Origin: an uncultured Duncaniella sp.
Lineage (GTDB): Bacteria; Bacteroidota; Bacteroidia; Bacteroidales; Muribaculaceae
Assembly (NCBI GenBank): GCA_910577255.1
Contig: CAJTMH010000003.1
Span: 186,001-250,000 of the forward strand
Direction of reading: 5' to 3'
DNA length: 64,000 nucleotides
The notes beneath the pieces are model-generated. The model made no database searches. It saw only the letters and a program-made list of their open reading frames with translations, and was not told the DNA's origin. Positions 42,220-50,987 of the stretch are shown piece by piece. The translations under genes were made by a program, and so were the position numbers. Each line of letters opens with the position of its first letter. Within the stretch, counting starts at the first letter, position 1.

Positions 42220-44193
42220 ATGAAACGGTATTTATTCCTTTACATCACGATATTACTCTGTGGGTCCACATTGGTTAATGCCGCCGACCCCGAAGAGTCA
42301 ACCTCCTATGCCTGGCGACTGCTTTCGCCTCTCGGACTCCGTGAGGAGGCTCCGATGGATACACTGCTTTACAACTATTATCAGGGTGCCATCCCATCTG
42401 CCATATCTCCGGCGTTCGCAACCACCGGCAATCAAGGTTCGGTGGGGCAGAACATGATATTCATGCAGCGAGAGCCCATGAGCGACTTTTTTTTCAGAGA
42501 TGCCAAGTCGGCGTGGCTACCAAGTCTCGAGAGCATGAGGTTTTTCAATACCCGCATCCCGATGACTCATGTCAGTTATAATACCGGTGGCGGACGCGAG
42601 ACGGCACAGGATTACCTGAGGATGCTTTTCTCGGGCAATTTCTCACGGCGAGGCCAGATCGGTGCCGTGTTCAACTATCCCTATTCGAAAGGCAGCTATA
42701 ACTATCAGGCTGCAAAGGGGTTCACCTGGGGACTCTCAGGCTCATACACTGGTGACCGTTATGAGTTTCAGGGATTCTTTAATATCTCGAACATGCTTAA
42801 TAAAGAGAATGGGGGTATTACGGATGACCTGTATATTCTTGACCCGGCGGAACTGCAGGGTGGTGTGTCGAGCATAAACTCGAAATCGATTCCCACAAAC
42901 CTCACGGCATCACATAACCGTGTTAAGGCAAAGCAGTTCTACATGAATCATCGCTATAAGGTGGGATTCTGGAGAGATATAAAGGATGACACTGACTCTG
43001 TGGTAGGCAGGGAATATGTGCCGGTGTCAAGCTTTATATGGACTTTTGACTATAAGACATCATCTCATCGCTTCACCAACACTAATGCTCAGGAAGAGGC
43101 TGATTTTTGGGAGAATCATTATGTGTCGGCTACCGGTACGCGTGACTATACCTCCTATTCCTCGATGCAGAACACTCTTGGAGTGTCGTTGCTCGAAGGG
43201 TTCAATAAATATGCCAAAGCCGGACTTGCGGCATTCATCACGCATGAATTGCGTAAATATAATCAGACAGAGGATTCAATTCCTATTGCCGGGGAGGACC
43301 GTCCGGATGTGCTGACACCTTATCCTTATGACACCAAAGTGGCTCCGAAAGCTACAGAGAATCTTCTCTATGTAGGTGCACAGCTCACCAAACAGCAAGG
43401 GAGTCTGCTCAACTATGAAGCCACAGCTAAGATCGGGCTCATAGGGCCGGCAGCGGGCGAGGTTATTGCCGATGGTAAGGTGTCGACCCATATCCGTCTG
43501 CTGGGTGACACTGTGTCGATTACAGGCTATGGTCATTTCAGCAACAAGAGTGCTCCATATCTCATGAATCATTATTTCTCCAATCACTTCATTTGGGAGA
43601 ATGACTTCGGTAAAATCCGCAGGGTGAGATTCGGCGGTGTGCTCGACATTCCGCACACTAGCACTAACATCAATGTAGGTGTGGAGAATGTGCAGAACTA
43701 TATCTACTTTAATTCGGATGCGCTCCCTACACAGCATGGCGGAAATGTACAGGTATTCACGGCGCAGCTGCAGCAGGATTTCCGGTTCAGGGCGTTGAAC
43801 TGGCGCAATACGCTCATCTACCAGACATCTTCCGATGAGACCGTTATCCCGATTCCGAAGTTTGCGGTCTACTCCAATCTCTATCTGATGTTCCGCATTG
43901 CTAAGGTGCTTCAGGTGCAGTTTGGTGTCGATTTGAATTATTACAGTAAATATAAGGCCCCGGGCTATCAACCGTCGACTATGGCGTTCTATAATCAGCG
44001 TGAGATTGACTGCGGTAATTATCCCTTCATGAATGCGTATATCAACATGAAGCTGTCGCGGGCGCGATTCTATGTGCTATTCTCGCATGTCAACCAGGGA
44101 ATGTTCGGTGGCAATGACTATTTCTCCATGCCTCACTATCCGCTCAATCCACGTCGTTTCCAGATGGGTGTGGCCGTGGATTTCAATAATTAG
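42220..44193 (+). CDS. Putative outer-membrane porin (Porin_10-like)
   Basis: The product has 657 residues with a signal peptide (MKRYLFLYITILLCGSTLVNA). The mature part is a long run of amphipathic beta-strands with frequent aromatic residues, including MTHVSYNTGGGRETAQDYLRMLFSGNFSRR near residue 115 and a terminal RFQMGVAVDFNN. This is the look of the Bacteroidetes putative-porin family. No TonB box or plug is present, so passive diffusion or an unknown transport role is likely. It is followed after 70 bp by a solute-binding-like gene, separated by a hairpin. Two possible promoters lie upstream. Confidence 0.82.
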   Translation: MKRYLFLYITILLCGSTLVNAADPEESTSYAWRLLSPLGLREEAPMDTLLYNYYQGAIPSAISPAFATTGNQGSVGQNMIFMQREPMSDFFFRDAKSAWLPSLESMRFFNTRIPMTHVSYNTGGGRETAQDYLRMLFSGNFSRRGQIGAVFNYPYSKGSYNYQAAKGFTWGLSGSYTGDRYEFQGFFNISNMLNKENGGITDDLYILDPAELQGGVSSINSKSIPTNLTASHNRVKAKQFYMNHRYKVGFWRDIKDDTDSVVGREYVPVSSFIWTFDYKTSSHRFTNTNAQEEADFWENHYVSATGTRDYTSYSSMQNTLGVSLLEGFNKYAKAGLAAFITHELRKYNQTEDSIPIAGEDRPDVLTPYPYDTKVAPKATENLLYVGAQLTKQQGSLLNYEATAKIGLIGPAAGEVIADGKVSTHIRLLGDTVSITGYGHFSNKSAPYLMNHYFSNHFIWENDFGKIRRVRFGGVLDIPHTSTNINVGVENVQNYIYFNSDALPTQHGGNVQVFTAQLQQDFRFRALNWRNTLIYQTSSDETVIPIPKFAVYSNLYLMFRIAKVLQVQFGVDLNYYSKYKAPGYQPSTMAFYNQREIDCGNYPFMNAYINMKLSRARFYVLFSHVNQGMFGGNDYFSMPHYPLNPRRFQMGVAVDFNN

Positions 44194-44216
44194 GTCACTT
44201 GCATAAAGATTTGTCG

Positions 44217-44262
44217 AAAGTCAGTTGTTATATATTTAATTGAATATATAATGACTGACTTT
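44217..44262 (+). repeat. 20-bp hairpin abutting a start codon
   Basis: AAAGTCAGTTGTTATATATT (44217-44236) pairs along its whole length with 44243-44262, allowing two G-T wobbles, around a 6-nt loop. It ends one base before the ATG at 44264. The T4 after the stem may allow it to terminate the porin transcript. Confidence 0.8.
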
Positions 44263-44263
44263 T

Positions 44264-45145
44264 ATGGCATCTGAAAAAAATAGTAAACCCAACTTCTTTC
44301 AACAATTGTTCAAAGGCCCGCGTGGCGGCCTGATCCTGTCATTGACGCTGATTGCCGTAGGCATATTGGTGTCGGTGAGGGAATGTTCGTCCCCTCTGGC
44401 GCATAACGGTTATGAATTCGTAAGGGGCAGGGGTGATACAATAAATGTGGCCATTGACTATTCTCCTATGTCTATTTACCGCTACGGTGATACGTTGGGC
44501 GGATTCAACTATGAGATGATGAAGGAGATGGCGTCGATGTATGGCTACAAAGTTAAGTTCTATCCTGTGGCTTCTGTGCAGGAGGCTCTTACTGACCTTG
44601 AGAAGGGGAAGTATGACGTGGTGATCTCAGATATCCCTGTCACAGCCTCGCAGAGGGATAATTTCCGCTTCACGGAGCCTGTTTATCTTGACAAGCAGGT
44701 GCTTATAAGCCGCGACACGACACTGCGTTCGCAGCTCGATCTCGCGGGTAAGCCGGTATGGGTGGTGGCAGGATCCCCTGCGGCTGAACGTCTCGAAAAC
44801 CTGTCACGTGAGATTGGCGACGAGATTCCGTTGCGTCAGGATTCGCTCCATAGTGCCGAGCAGCTCTTCATGCTGACAGCGCTTGGTGAAGTGCCACGAG
44901 CCGTGGTGAACGAAGGTTTGGCGCGCAGGTTGGCTAAGGAGTACCCTGATGTGGATATCTCCACTCCAGTGTCATTCACTCAATTTCAGTCGTGGGTCGT
45001 CAATAAGAACAGAAAGGCATTGGCTGACACCCTTGATGCCCAGATGCGTCGATTCAAGACCACTGAGCAGTACTCTGAGCTCGTGAAGCGATATCTTGGT
45101 GATGCTGATGAGGTTTCCGTCCCCGATTCGGTGTCAGTAGAATAA
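44264..45145 (+). CDS. Membrane-anchored solute-binding-like protein (SBP_bac_3 type)
   Basis: The product has 293 residues. It begins with a short cytoplasmic segment (MASEKNSKPNFFQQLFKG), then one transmembrane helix (LILSLTLIAVGILVSV, about 26-41), then a periplasmic domain of the type found in amino-acid ABC-transporter binding proteins and lytic transglycosylase MltF: NVAIDYSPMSIYR near residue 66, GFNYEMMKEMASMYGYKVKF, LEKGKYDVVISDIPVTASQRDNFRFTEPVY near 113. No permease or ATPase gene is nearby and no transglycosylase domain follows. It is therefore a stand-alone sensor or binding protein of unknown ligand. Confidence 0.75.
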   Translation: MASEKNSKPNFFQQLFKGPRGGLILSLTLIAVGILVSVRECSSPLAHNGYEFVRGRGDTINVAIDYSPMSIYRYGDTLGGFNYEMMKEMASMYGYKVKFYPVASVQEALTDLEKGKYDVVISDIPVTASQRDNFRFTEPVYLDKQVLISRDTTLRSQLDLAGKPVWVVAGSPAAERLENLSREIGDEIPLRQDSLHSAEQLFMLTALGEVPRAVVNEGLARRLAKEYPDVDISTPVSFTQFQSWVVNKNRKALADTLDAQMRRFKTTEQYSELVKRYLGDADEVSVPDSVSVE

Positions 45146-45373
45146 CTCATGGCTATTCTGCCGGCCATTTGTCCCCCCATTATATTAACTTCCATATTTT
45201 CAGTGAAAACAGTTTAGGAATGTTTCAACAAATTTAATGAATCAGATGTTATTCTAATACAGCAGATGATAACGAGGGATGTTGACAGCATGACAGTCTC
45301 ATTCTCGCTTCAACTACTTGAGAAAAATAGAAAATTAAAAAGTTCAACTATTAACTTATTAAAATAAGTCGTT

Positions 45374-45931
45374 ATGAAAGCGCTAATTTCTAAATTCTGG
45401 GGTCAGACCCGCTATTGGTGGGTTGTCCTGTTAGCAGGTATCCTTATGGTAATCTGTGGTTTCGCATATTGGTTCTGGCCGGTGGCCGGTTACGCAGTTG
45501 CTTCGCAGATATTTGGCTGGCTATTGGTATTGGTCGGCATCGTTCAACTCCTTGTTTCTTCCGGACCTGACAGAGGTAAGGGCTGGGGATGGTGGCTCGC
45601 CGGTGGTATCATCGACATGTTCATCGGTTTCCTCATGGTGCGTAGCATCGTTCTTTCGGAAATGGTATTCCCTTACTTCATTGCCTTCATCTTCATATTC
45701 TGGGGCATCAGTGCTATCTGCAGTTCCGTACAGCAGAGTGGTCGTCGCTACTGGTGGCTCTATCTCGTCAATGGTATTCTCCTTATGCTCATCGGATTCT
45801 TCTTTATTGAAGCCGGCTGGGTTCAGGATATGGCCATGACAAGCTTCCTTACCTCACTTGCATTTATCTACTGGGGCTTCTCTCTCGCCATGCTCTCGTA
45901 TGACATGAAGCCTGTCTACCGCAGGGAATAA
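45374..45931 (+). CDS. HdeD-like (DUF308) membrane protein
   Basis: The product has 185 residues with about six transmembrane helices in three pairs, such as WWVVLLAGILMVICGFAYWFWP, LVLVGIVQLLVSSG and MLIGFFFIEAG. This is the DUF308 repeat architecture of HdeD, which in E. coli is linked to acid resistance. The function here is not established. It is transcribed in the same direction as the binding-like gene, 228 bp downstream of it, and ends with a strong terminator. The spacer holds no recognised feature. Confidence 0.85.
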   Translation: MKALISKFWGQTRYWWVVLLAGILMVICGFAYWFWPVAGYAVASQIFGWLLVLVGIVQLLVSSGPDRGKGWGWWLAGGIIDMFIGFLMVRSIVLSEMVFPYFIAFIFIFWGISAICSSVQQSGRRYWWLYLVNGILLMLIGFFFIEAGWVQDMAMTSFLTSLAFIYWGFSLAMLSYDMKPVYRRE

Positions 45932-45992
45932 GTCAAAGGAAGATTCTTGATAGCTAAAGAATTTTTGTTTGGATTTGGTTAAATGATAATTA

Positions 45993-46032
45993 GGCACCGT
46001 AAGCTGTGGATGCAGCTTACGGTGCCGCTTTT
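45993..46032 (+). terminator. Rho-independent terminator of the HdeD-like gene
   Basis: A perfect 14-bp stem GGCACCGTAAGCTG/CAGCTTACGGTGCC (45993-46006 with 46013-46026) with a 6-nt loop is followed by GCTTTTTG. Confidence 0.93.
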
Positions 46033-46122
46033 TGCGCTTGCTATCCGATGAAGAGAATGTAGACATGATGGGTAAAGATTGTAAAAATTTTTAGAATTGT
46101 TGCCATGTTTGCTAAAAAACAC

Positions 46123-46130
46123 TAATTTTG
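46123..46130 (+). promoter_or_regulatory. -7 element directly before the DUF1846 start codon
   Basis: TAATTTTG ends 9 nt before the ATG at 46140, with GTTG 20 nt upstream as a possible -33. A leaderless transcript is predicted. The sequence through the ATG closely resembles that at the porin start (42203-42222). Confidence 0.6.
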
Positions 46131-46139
46131 TAGTCCGTT

Positions 46140-47606
46140 ATGAAATACGGTTTTGACAACGATAAATATCTGAAAATTCAGTCCGAACACATTAAGGAGC
46201 GTATTGCCCAGTTCGGTAACAAACTTTACCTCGAGCTTGGAGGAAAGTTGTTTGATGATCATCATGCGAGCAGAGTGCTACCCGGTTTTCAACCCGACAG
46301 CAAGTTGCGCATGTTGCATCAGTTGAGTGACCATGCTGAGATTGTGATAGTGATCAGCGCACTCGACATTGAGAAAAATAAGGTGAGAAATGACCTTGGC
46401 ATCACATACGATATGGATGTGTTGCGTCTGCGTACGGAGTTCCAGAACCGTGGCTTTCTGGTCGGTTCTGTGGTGATTACACATTATAACGGTCAGAGCA
46501 GCGCCGATGCTTTCCGTCAGAGATTGGAACGAATGGGCATCACCACATATTATCACTACACTATCGACGGTTATCCCACAAATGTGGCGCTTATAGATTC
46601 GGACGAAGGTTTCGGACGCAATGACTATGTCGAAACTTCGCGTCCGTTGGTCATTGTGACGGCGCCGGGCCCGGGCAGCGGTAAGATGGCTGTGTGTCTC
46701 AGCCAGCTTTACAATGAGCATAAACGTGGCATTGAGGCGGGTTATGCTAAGTTTGAGACATTCCCTGTGTGGAGTCTGCCGTTGAAACATCCGGTCAATA
46801 TAGCTTACGAGGCTGCTACCGCCGACCTTAACGATGTCAACATGATTGACCCATTCCATCTTGAGGCATACGGTAAAACAGCCATCAATTATAACCGTGA
46901 CATCGAGATTTTCCCGGTGCTTAATGCTCTCTTTGAAGGCATCTATGGTGAGAATCCCTATAAGTCGCCTACGGATATGGGGGTGAATATGGTGGGTTTC
47001 TGTATCAATGATGATGAGGTGTGCTGCGATGCTTCGAAGCAAGAGATAATACGCCGTTACTACACCGCGCTTAATCGCTTCGCGCAAGGAGAGGATAATG
47101 GCGACGAGGTCAATAAGATAGCGTTACTGTTCAAGCAGGCCAAGATTGACACAGATTATCGTAAGCCTATCAAAGCCGCTAAAGAGAGGGCTGAACGCAG
47201 CGGAGTGCCATGCTCTGCCATAGAACTTGCCGACGGAACAATAATAACAGCCGAGACGAGCACTCTGCTCGGTCCGAGCGCGGCCCTGATCCTGAATGCG
47301 GTGAAGCATCTTGCCGGTATCGACCATGCAGTGAAGCTGATCCCGCAGGATATGATAGAGCCCATCCAGCACATGAAATTGAATTATTTGCGTGGGCGTA
47401 ATCCAAGGCTTCACACCGATGAGGTGCTTGTGGCTCTTTCGGTGCTGAGCACGCATGATGAGAACTGCCGCCGTGCCCTTGAGAAATTGCCGGAGCTATA
47501 TGGATGTCAGATGCACTCGACCGTGATGCTCGGGGAAGTGGACCATAAGATATTCAAGAAACTTGGTGTTGGGCTGACATGCGACCCCTCAAAAAAGAAG
47601 AAATAG
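46140..47606 (+). CDS. DUF1846 domain-containing protein
   Basis: The product has 488 residues, the usual length for the family. Visible landmarks are the start KYGFDNDKYLKIQSEHIKERI, the ELGGKLFDDHHASRVLPGFQPD stretch near residue 32, a P-loop-like PGPGSGKMAVCLSQLYNEH near 179, and HPVNIAYEAATADLNDVNMIDPFHLEAYG near 220. DUF1846 proteins are soluble and hexameric with a nucleotide-binding-like fold, but their biochemical role is not settled. It stands alone between two hairpin terminators. Confidence 0.9.
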   Translation: MKYGFDNDKYLKIQSEHIKERIAQFGNKLYLELGGKLFDDHHASRVLPGFQPDSKLRMLHQLSDHAEIVIVISALDIEKNKVRNDLGITYDMDVLRLRTEFQNRGFLVGSVVITHYNGQSSADAFRQRLERMGITTYYHYTIDGYPTNVALIDSDEGFGRNDYVETSRPLVIVTAPGPGSGKMAVCLSQLYNEHKRGIEAGYAKFETFPVWSLPLKHPVNIAYEAATADLNDVNMIDPFHLEAYGKTAINYNRDIEIFPVLNALFEGIYGENPYKSPTDMGVNMVGFCINDDEVCCDASKQEIIRRYYTALNRFAQGEDNGDEVNKIALLFKQAKIDTDYRKPIKAAKERAERSGVPCSAIELADGTIITAETSTLLGPSAALILNAVKHLAGIDHAVKLIPQDMIEPIQHMKLNYLRGRNPRLHTDEVLVALSVLSTHDENCRRALEKLPELYGCQMHSTVMLGEVDHKIFKKLGVGLTCDPSKKKK

Positions 47607-47640
47607 TGTCTGTGACAAGACAGATTACAAAGATATTATA

Positions 47641-47688
47641 ATCAGATTAACGGCCACCGGACGAGAGTTCGGTGGCCGTTAATCTGAT
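47641..47688. terminator. Bidirectional hairpin between DUF1846 gene and leuB
   Basis: A perfect 19-bp stem (47641-47659 with 47670-47688) with a 10-nt loop lies between the two convergent stop codons. No long T-tract follows on either strand, but its position suggests shared termination. Confidence 0.75.
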
Positions 47689-47712
47689 GTAAAGTTGGCT
47701 ATTGCATGGTGA

Positions 47713-48774
47713 TTATGCGTTATTGATGTAGTTGACTATCCATTCGCCGACAGCCTTTGTACCATATTTGGCACCTCCTTCCACCTGGATTTCGGGAGTG
47801 CGGACATCAGCATCGAGCGAAGCGTTGACTGCCCGGCGGATGAGGGCTCCTTCCTCGGTAAGGTTGAAGTACTCAAAAAGCATGGCGACAGAGAGAATCT
47901 GGGCGAGGGGATTGGCTATGTCCAACCCTTTGGCTTGAGGCCAAGAGCCGTGGATAGGCTCAAATACAGGGGTCTTTTCACCTGTGGAGGCTGAGGGAAG
48001 GAGTCCCATGGAGCCTGTGATTACCGAGCCCTCGTCGGTGAGGATGTCGCCGAAGGTGTTTTCAGTGACCATTACGTCAAAGAAGCGCGGTTCTTGGATC
48101 ATACGCATGGCAGCATTGTCGACATACATGAAATCAGTGGTTATGTCGGGATACTGTGGGGCCATCTCCTGTGCTATCTGTCTCCACAGACGTGAAGAGG
48201 CCAGCACGTTGGCTTTGTCGACTACTGTGAGGTGTTTACGGCGACGACCTGCATACTCGTAAGCTACGCGCAGAATGCGTTCGATTTCGGGGCGGGTATA
48301 TGCATTTGTGTCGTATGCCTTGTCGTTGTCCTGATATTTTTCACCGAAGTACATTCCACCTGTGAGCTCTCTGATGCAGATGAAGTCGGCACCTTCCACG
48401 AGCTCTGACCTGAGGGGCGATTTGTGTATCAGGCATTTGAATGTCTCTACCGGACGTATATTCGCAAAAAGCCCGAGCTTCTTGCGCATGGCAAGCAGAC
48501 CTTGTTCGGGACGGACTTTTGCATTTGGATTATTGTCAAATTTTGGATCTCCCACTGCTGAAAACAGTACTGCGTCGGCCCAAAGGCATGTCTCATAGGT
48601 CTCTTCCGGGAATGGATCGCCTACTTTATCGATGGCATCCGCGCCGCAGATGGCATATTTGTAGTCAACTTTGTGTCCGAATTTTTCACATACGGCACTC
48701 ATCACATCCACGCCTTGGCGTGAGATTTCAGGTCCGATGCCGTCGCCTGGGAGAACTGCTATTTTAAAATCCAT
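47713..48774 (-). CDS. leuB: 3-Isopropylmalate dehydrogenase
   Basis: The product has 353 residues. It oxidatively decarboxylates 3-isopropylmalate in leucine synthesis. Motifs are KIAVLPGDGIGPEI at the N-terminus, FANIRPVETF near residue 103, FICIRELTGGMYFGEKYQ near 132, and ENTFGDILTDEGSVITGSMGLLPSAS near 238 with GEKTPVFEPIHGSWPQAKG. The length fits the family. It is the last gene of the leucine operon, 53 bp after the second leuA-type gene. Confidence 0.96.
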   Translation of the reverse strand: MDFKIAVLPGDGIGPEISRQGVDVMSAVCEKFGHKVDYKYAICGADAIDKVGDPFPEETYETCLWADAVLFSAVGDPKFDNNPNAKVRPEQGLLAMRKKLGLFANIRPVETFKCLIHKSPLRSELVEGADFICIRELTGGMYFGEKYQDNDKAYDTNAYTRPEIERILRVAYEYAGRRRKHLTVVDKANVLASSRLWRQIAQEMAPQYPDITTDFMYVDNAAMRMIQEPRFFDVMVTENTFGDILTDEGSVITGSMGLLPSASTGEKTPVFEPIHGSWPQAKGLDIANPLAQILSVAMLFEYFNLTEEGALIRRAVNASLDADVRTPEIQVEGGAKYGTKAVGEWIVNYINNA

Positions 48775-48827
48775 GTCTGTTTATGATGTTATATTTTTAT
48801 TGATTCGTATTTTCAGAGATCCGGAGC

Positions 48828-50351
48828 TTAGATGTCGTATCCCTCCATAAGATTCAGCATCTTCAGGGTGGCCTGGATGGCTGCTTCTGTCTGGTCGGCG
48901 TCGAGTCCGCGTGTCTTAAGGATATTTCCTTCGTAGTTCCAGGTGATGGTAGTGTGGACGAGTGCGTCAGTCTTACCTCCCGGCGGGATGTTCACGCTGT
49001 AATTGGTGAGGGTGGGGAACGGTCGTTGCAGCTTGCCTCGGTAGATGTTGCGTACAGCCCGCATGAATGCGTCGAACTGGCCGTCGCCTACGGCTGATTC
49101 CTGAAATTCAGCCCCATCGATGATGAGTTTTACTGTCGCTGTGGGTCTAAGTCCTTGTGAAAGATTGAGAGCATAGTTGACAATCCTGACTTTGGATGGG
49201 AGAGAGGCATGTTTGAGCACATCGGCAACGATAAATGGCAAGTCGCCTTGTGTCACGATCTCTTTTTTGTCGCCAAGTTCGATGATGCGGTCAGTGACTC
49301 GTTTGACATCCTCTTCGGAAATTTCTATTCCGAGAGCCTCAAGATTCTTGCGGATATTGGCTTTGCCTGATGTCTTGCCAAGAGCATATTCGCGTTCGCG
49401 GCCAAAACGCTCAGGGAGGAGGTCGTTGTAATAGAGCTGGCTTTTGTTATCGCCGTCGGCATGGACGCCGGCGCACTGTGTAAATACACTGTCGCCGATG
49501 ATGGGCTTGTTAGGAGGGACGGTGATGCCTGAAAACGAAGCCACGATATGGCTTACTTTATTGATTTTGCTTTCGTCCACATTAGTGGTGCCTTTGAGCT
49601 GGTCATGAATCACCGTAAGAGTGCTCGACAGGGTTGCGTTGCCGGCTCGTTCACCAAGGCCGTTAATTGTGCAGTGAACTCCCGATGCTCCTCCTTTTAC
49701 AGCGGCAAAAACATTGGCTGTGGCGAGGTCGTAGTCGTTGTGGGCGTGAAAGTCAAAATGGAGTCCCGGATACCGGGCAACCATACGGTGTACGTAGGCC
49801 AATGTGTCATAGGGGTTAAGAATCCCTAACGTGTCAGGCAGCATGAACCGTTTGATTGGAAGTGTCTTGATATGGTCCATGAGCTGAAAGACGTAGTCGG
49901 GGGAATGTCGCATGCCGTTTGACCAGTCTTCAAGATAGATGTTGACTTCCATGCCGGCTTTCTTTGCTGCCTCTACTTCCCGGCTTATGGCGGCGAAATG
50001 TTCCTGCGGTGTCTGCTTGAGCTGCAGGCGGCAGTGCTTTTCCGACCCTTTGGCAAGAAGATTGATGACATGGCCTCCGACATCTTTAATCCACTCTATG
50101 GAGCGTCCGTTGTCAAGGAATCCAAGTACTTCAATGGCGTCAAGATTGCCGGTGCGTTGCGCCCAGGCACATACTTTTTTCACTGTTTCACGTTCACCGT
50201 CCGACACTCGCGCCGAGGCTATCTCTATGCGCGGAACGTGAAGGTCGAGCAGAAGCAGCCGAGTGATGGCCAATTTCTCGGAGGTGGAGAATGATACTCC
50301 CGAGGTTTGCTCGCCGTCACGGAGCGTTGTATCCATTATTTCGACATACAT
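48828..50351 (-). CDS. Second LeuA-type synthase (possible citramalate synthase)
   Basis: The product has 507 residues with a DRE-TIM aldolase domain (MDTTLRDGEQTSGVSFSTSEKLAI at the start, FDFHAHNDYDLATANVFAAVKGGASGVHCTINGLGERAGNA near residue 200) and a C-terminal LeuA regulatory domain (AFMRAVRNIYRG, TWNYEGNILKTRGLDADQTEAAIQATL). It is clearly diverged from the other operon paralogue at 52417. The position between leuD and leuB fits either a second isopropylmalate synthase or a citramalate synthase giving 2-oxobutyrate for isoleucine. Its TSGVSFS N-terminal pattern resembles the citramalate group, but this is not decisive. Confidence 0.82.
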   Translation of the reverse strand: MYVEIMDTTLRDGEQTSGVSFSTSEKLAITRLLLLDLHVPRIEIASARVSDGERETVKKVCAWAQRTGNLDAIEVLGFLDNGRSIEWIKDVGGHVINLLAKGSEKHCRLQLKQTPQEHFAAISREVEAAKKAGMEVNIYLEDWSNGMRHSPDYVFQLMDHIKTLPIKRFMLPDTLGILNPYDTLAYVHRMVARYPGLHFDFHAHNDYDLATANVFAAVKGGASGVHCTINGLGERAGNATLSSTLTVIHDQLKGTTNVDESKINKVSHIVASFSGITVPPNKPIIGDSVFTQCAGVHADGDNKSQLYYNDLLPERFGREREYALGKTSGKANIRKNLEALGIEISEEDVKRVTDRIIELGDKKEIVTQGDLPFIVADVLKHASLPSKVRIVNYALNLSQGLRPTATVKLIIDGAEFQESAVGDGQFDAFMRAVRNIYRGKLQRPFPTLTNYSVNIPPGGKTDALVHTTITWNYEGNILKTRGLDADQTEAAIQATLKMLNLMEGYDI

Positions 50352-50381
50352 AGCTGCTTTGAATACGGATGGTGAGACGGA

Positions 50382-50969
50382 TTATTTATTTGACTCCCAG
50401 GCTTCAATGTCAGACTTTTTCGACAGCAGGAATTCGATGTCATCCAATCCCTCGGCGAGACACTGCTTCTTGTAGGGGTTGATGTCGAACTGTTCGCTAT
50501 GGCCGGTGGAAAGGTTGGTGATGGTCTGCGACGGCAGGTCAACTCTTACCTCGCTTTTAGGATTGGCAGCGATGGTCTCGAAGAGCTCGGCAAGGAATTC
50601 CTCGCTGACCACTACCGGAAGTACGAAGTTGTTAAGCTCATTGTTTTTATGTATGTCGGCAAAGAAGCTCGACACTACCACACGGAAGCCGTAGTCGGCT
50701 ATTGCCCATGCTGCATGTTCACGGCTCGAACCAGAACCGAAGTTTTTGCCTGCCACGAGGATGCAACCTCCGTAGGTGGGATCGTTGAGCACGAAATCCT
50801 TCACTGGATTGCCATCTTTGTCATATCGCCAGTCGCGGAAGAGGTTGTCGCCAAAACCTTCGCGCGAGGTGGCTTTGAGGAAGCGGGCAGGAATAATCTG
50901 GTCAGTATCGACATTTTCCATCGGCAGGGGAACACATGTCGATGTTATGGTGGTGAATTTTTCTTTCAT
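50382..50969 (-). CDS. leuD: 3-Isopropylmalate dehydratase small subunit
   Basis: The product has 195 residues. Together with LeuC it isomerises 2- to 3-isopropylmalate. Features are the N-terminal STCVPLPMENVDTDQIIPARFLK, the GSGSSREHAAWAIADYGFRVVVSSFFADI core near residue 76 and NNFVLPVVVSEEF. The length is that of the bacterial two-subunit type. It is 18 bp after leuC and 30 bp before the next synthase gene. Confidence 0.96.
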   Translation of the reverse strand: MKEKFTTITSTCVPLPMENVDTDQIIPARFLKATSREGFGDNLFRDWRYDKDGNPVKDFVLNDPTYGGCILVAGKNFGSGSSREHAAWAIADYGFRVVVSSFFADIHKNNELNNFVLPVVVSEEFLAELFETIAANPKSEVRVDLPSQTITNLSTGHSEQFDINPYKKQCLAEGLDDIEFLLSKKSDIEAWESNK

Positions 50970-50987
50970 CGTAATGGTTGCTGTTGG

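Noticed and set aside
46278..47087. 269-codon minus-strand open frame
   Set aside because: It is antisense to the DUF1846 gene and contains no family signature.
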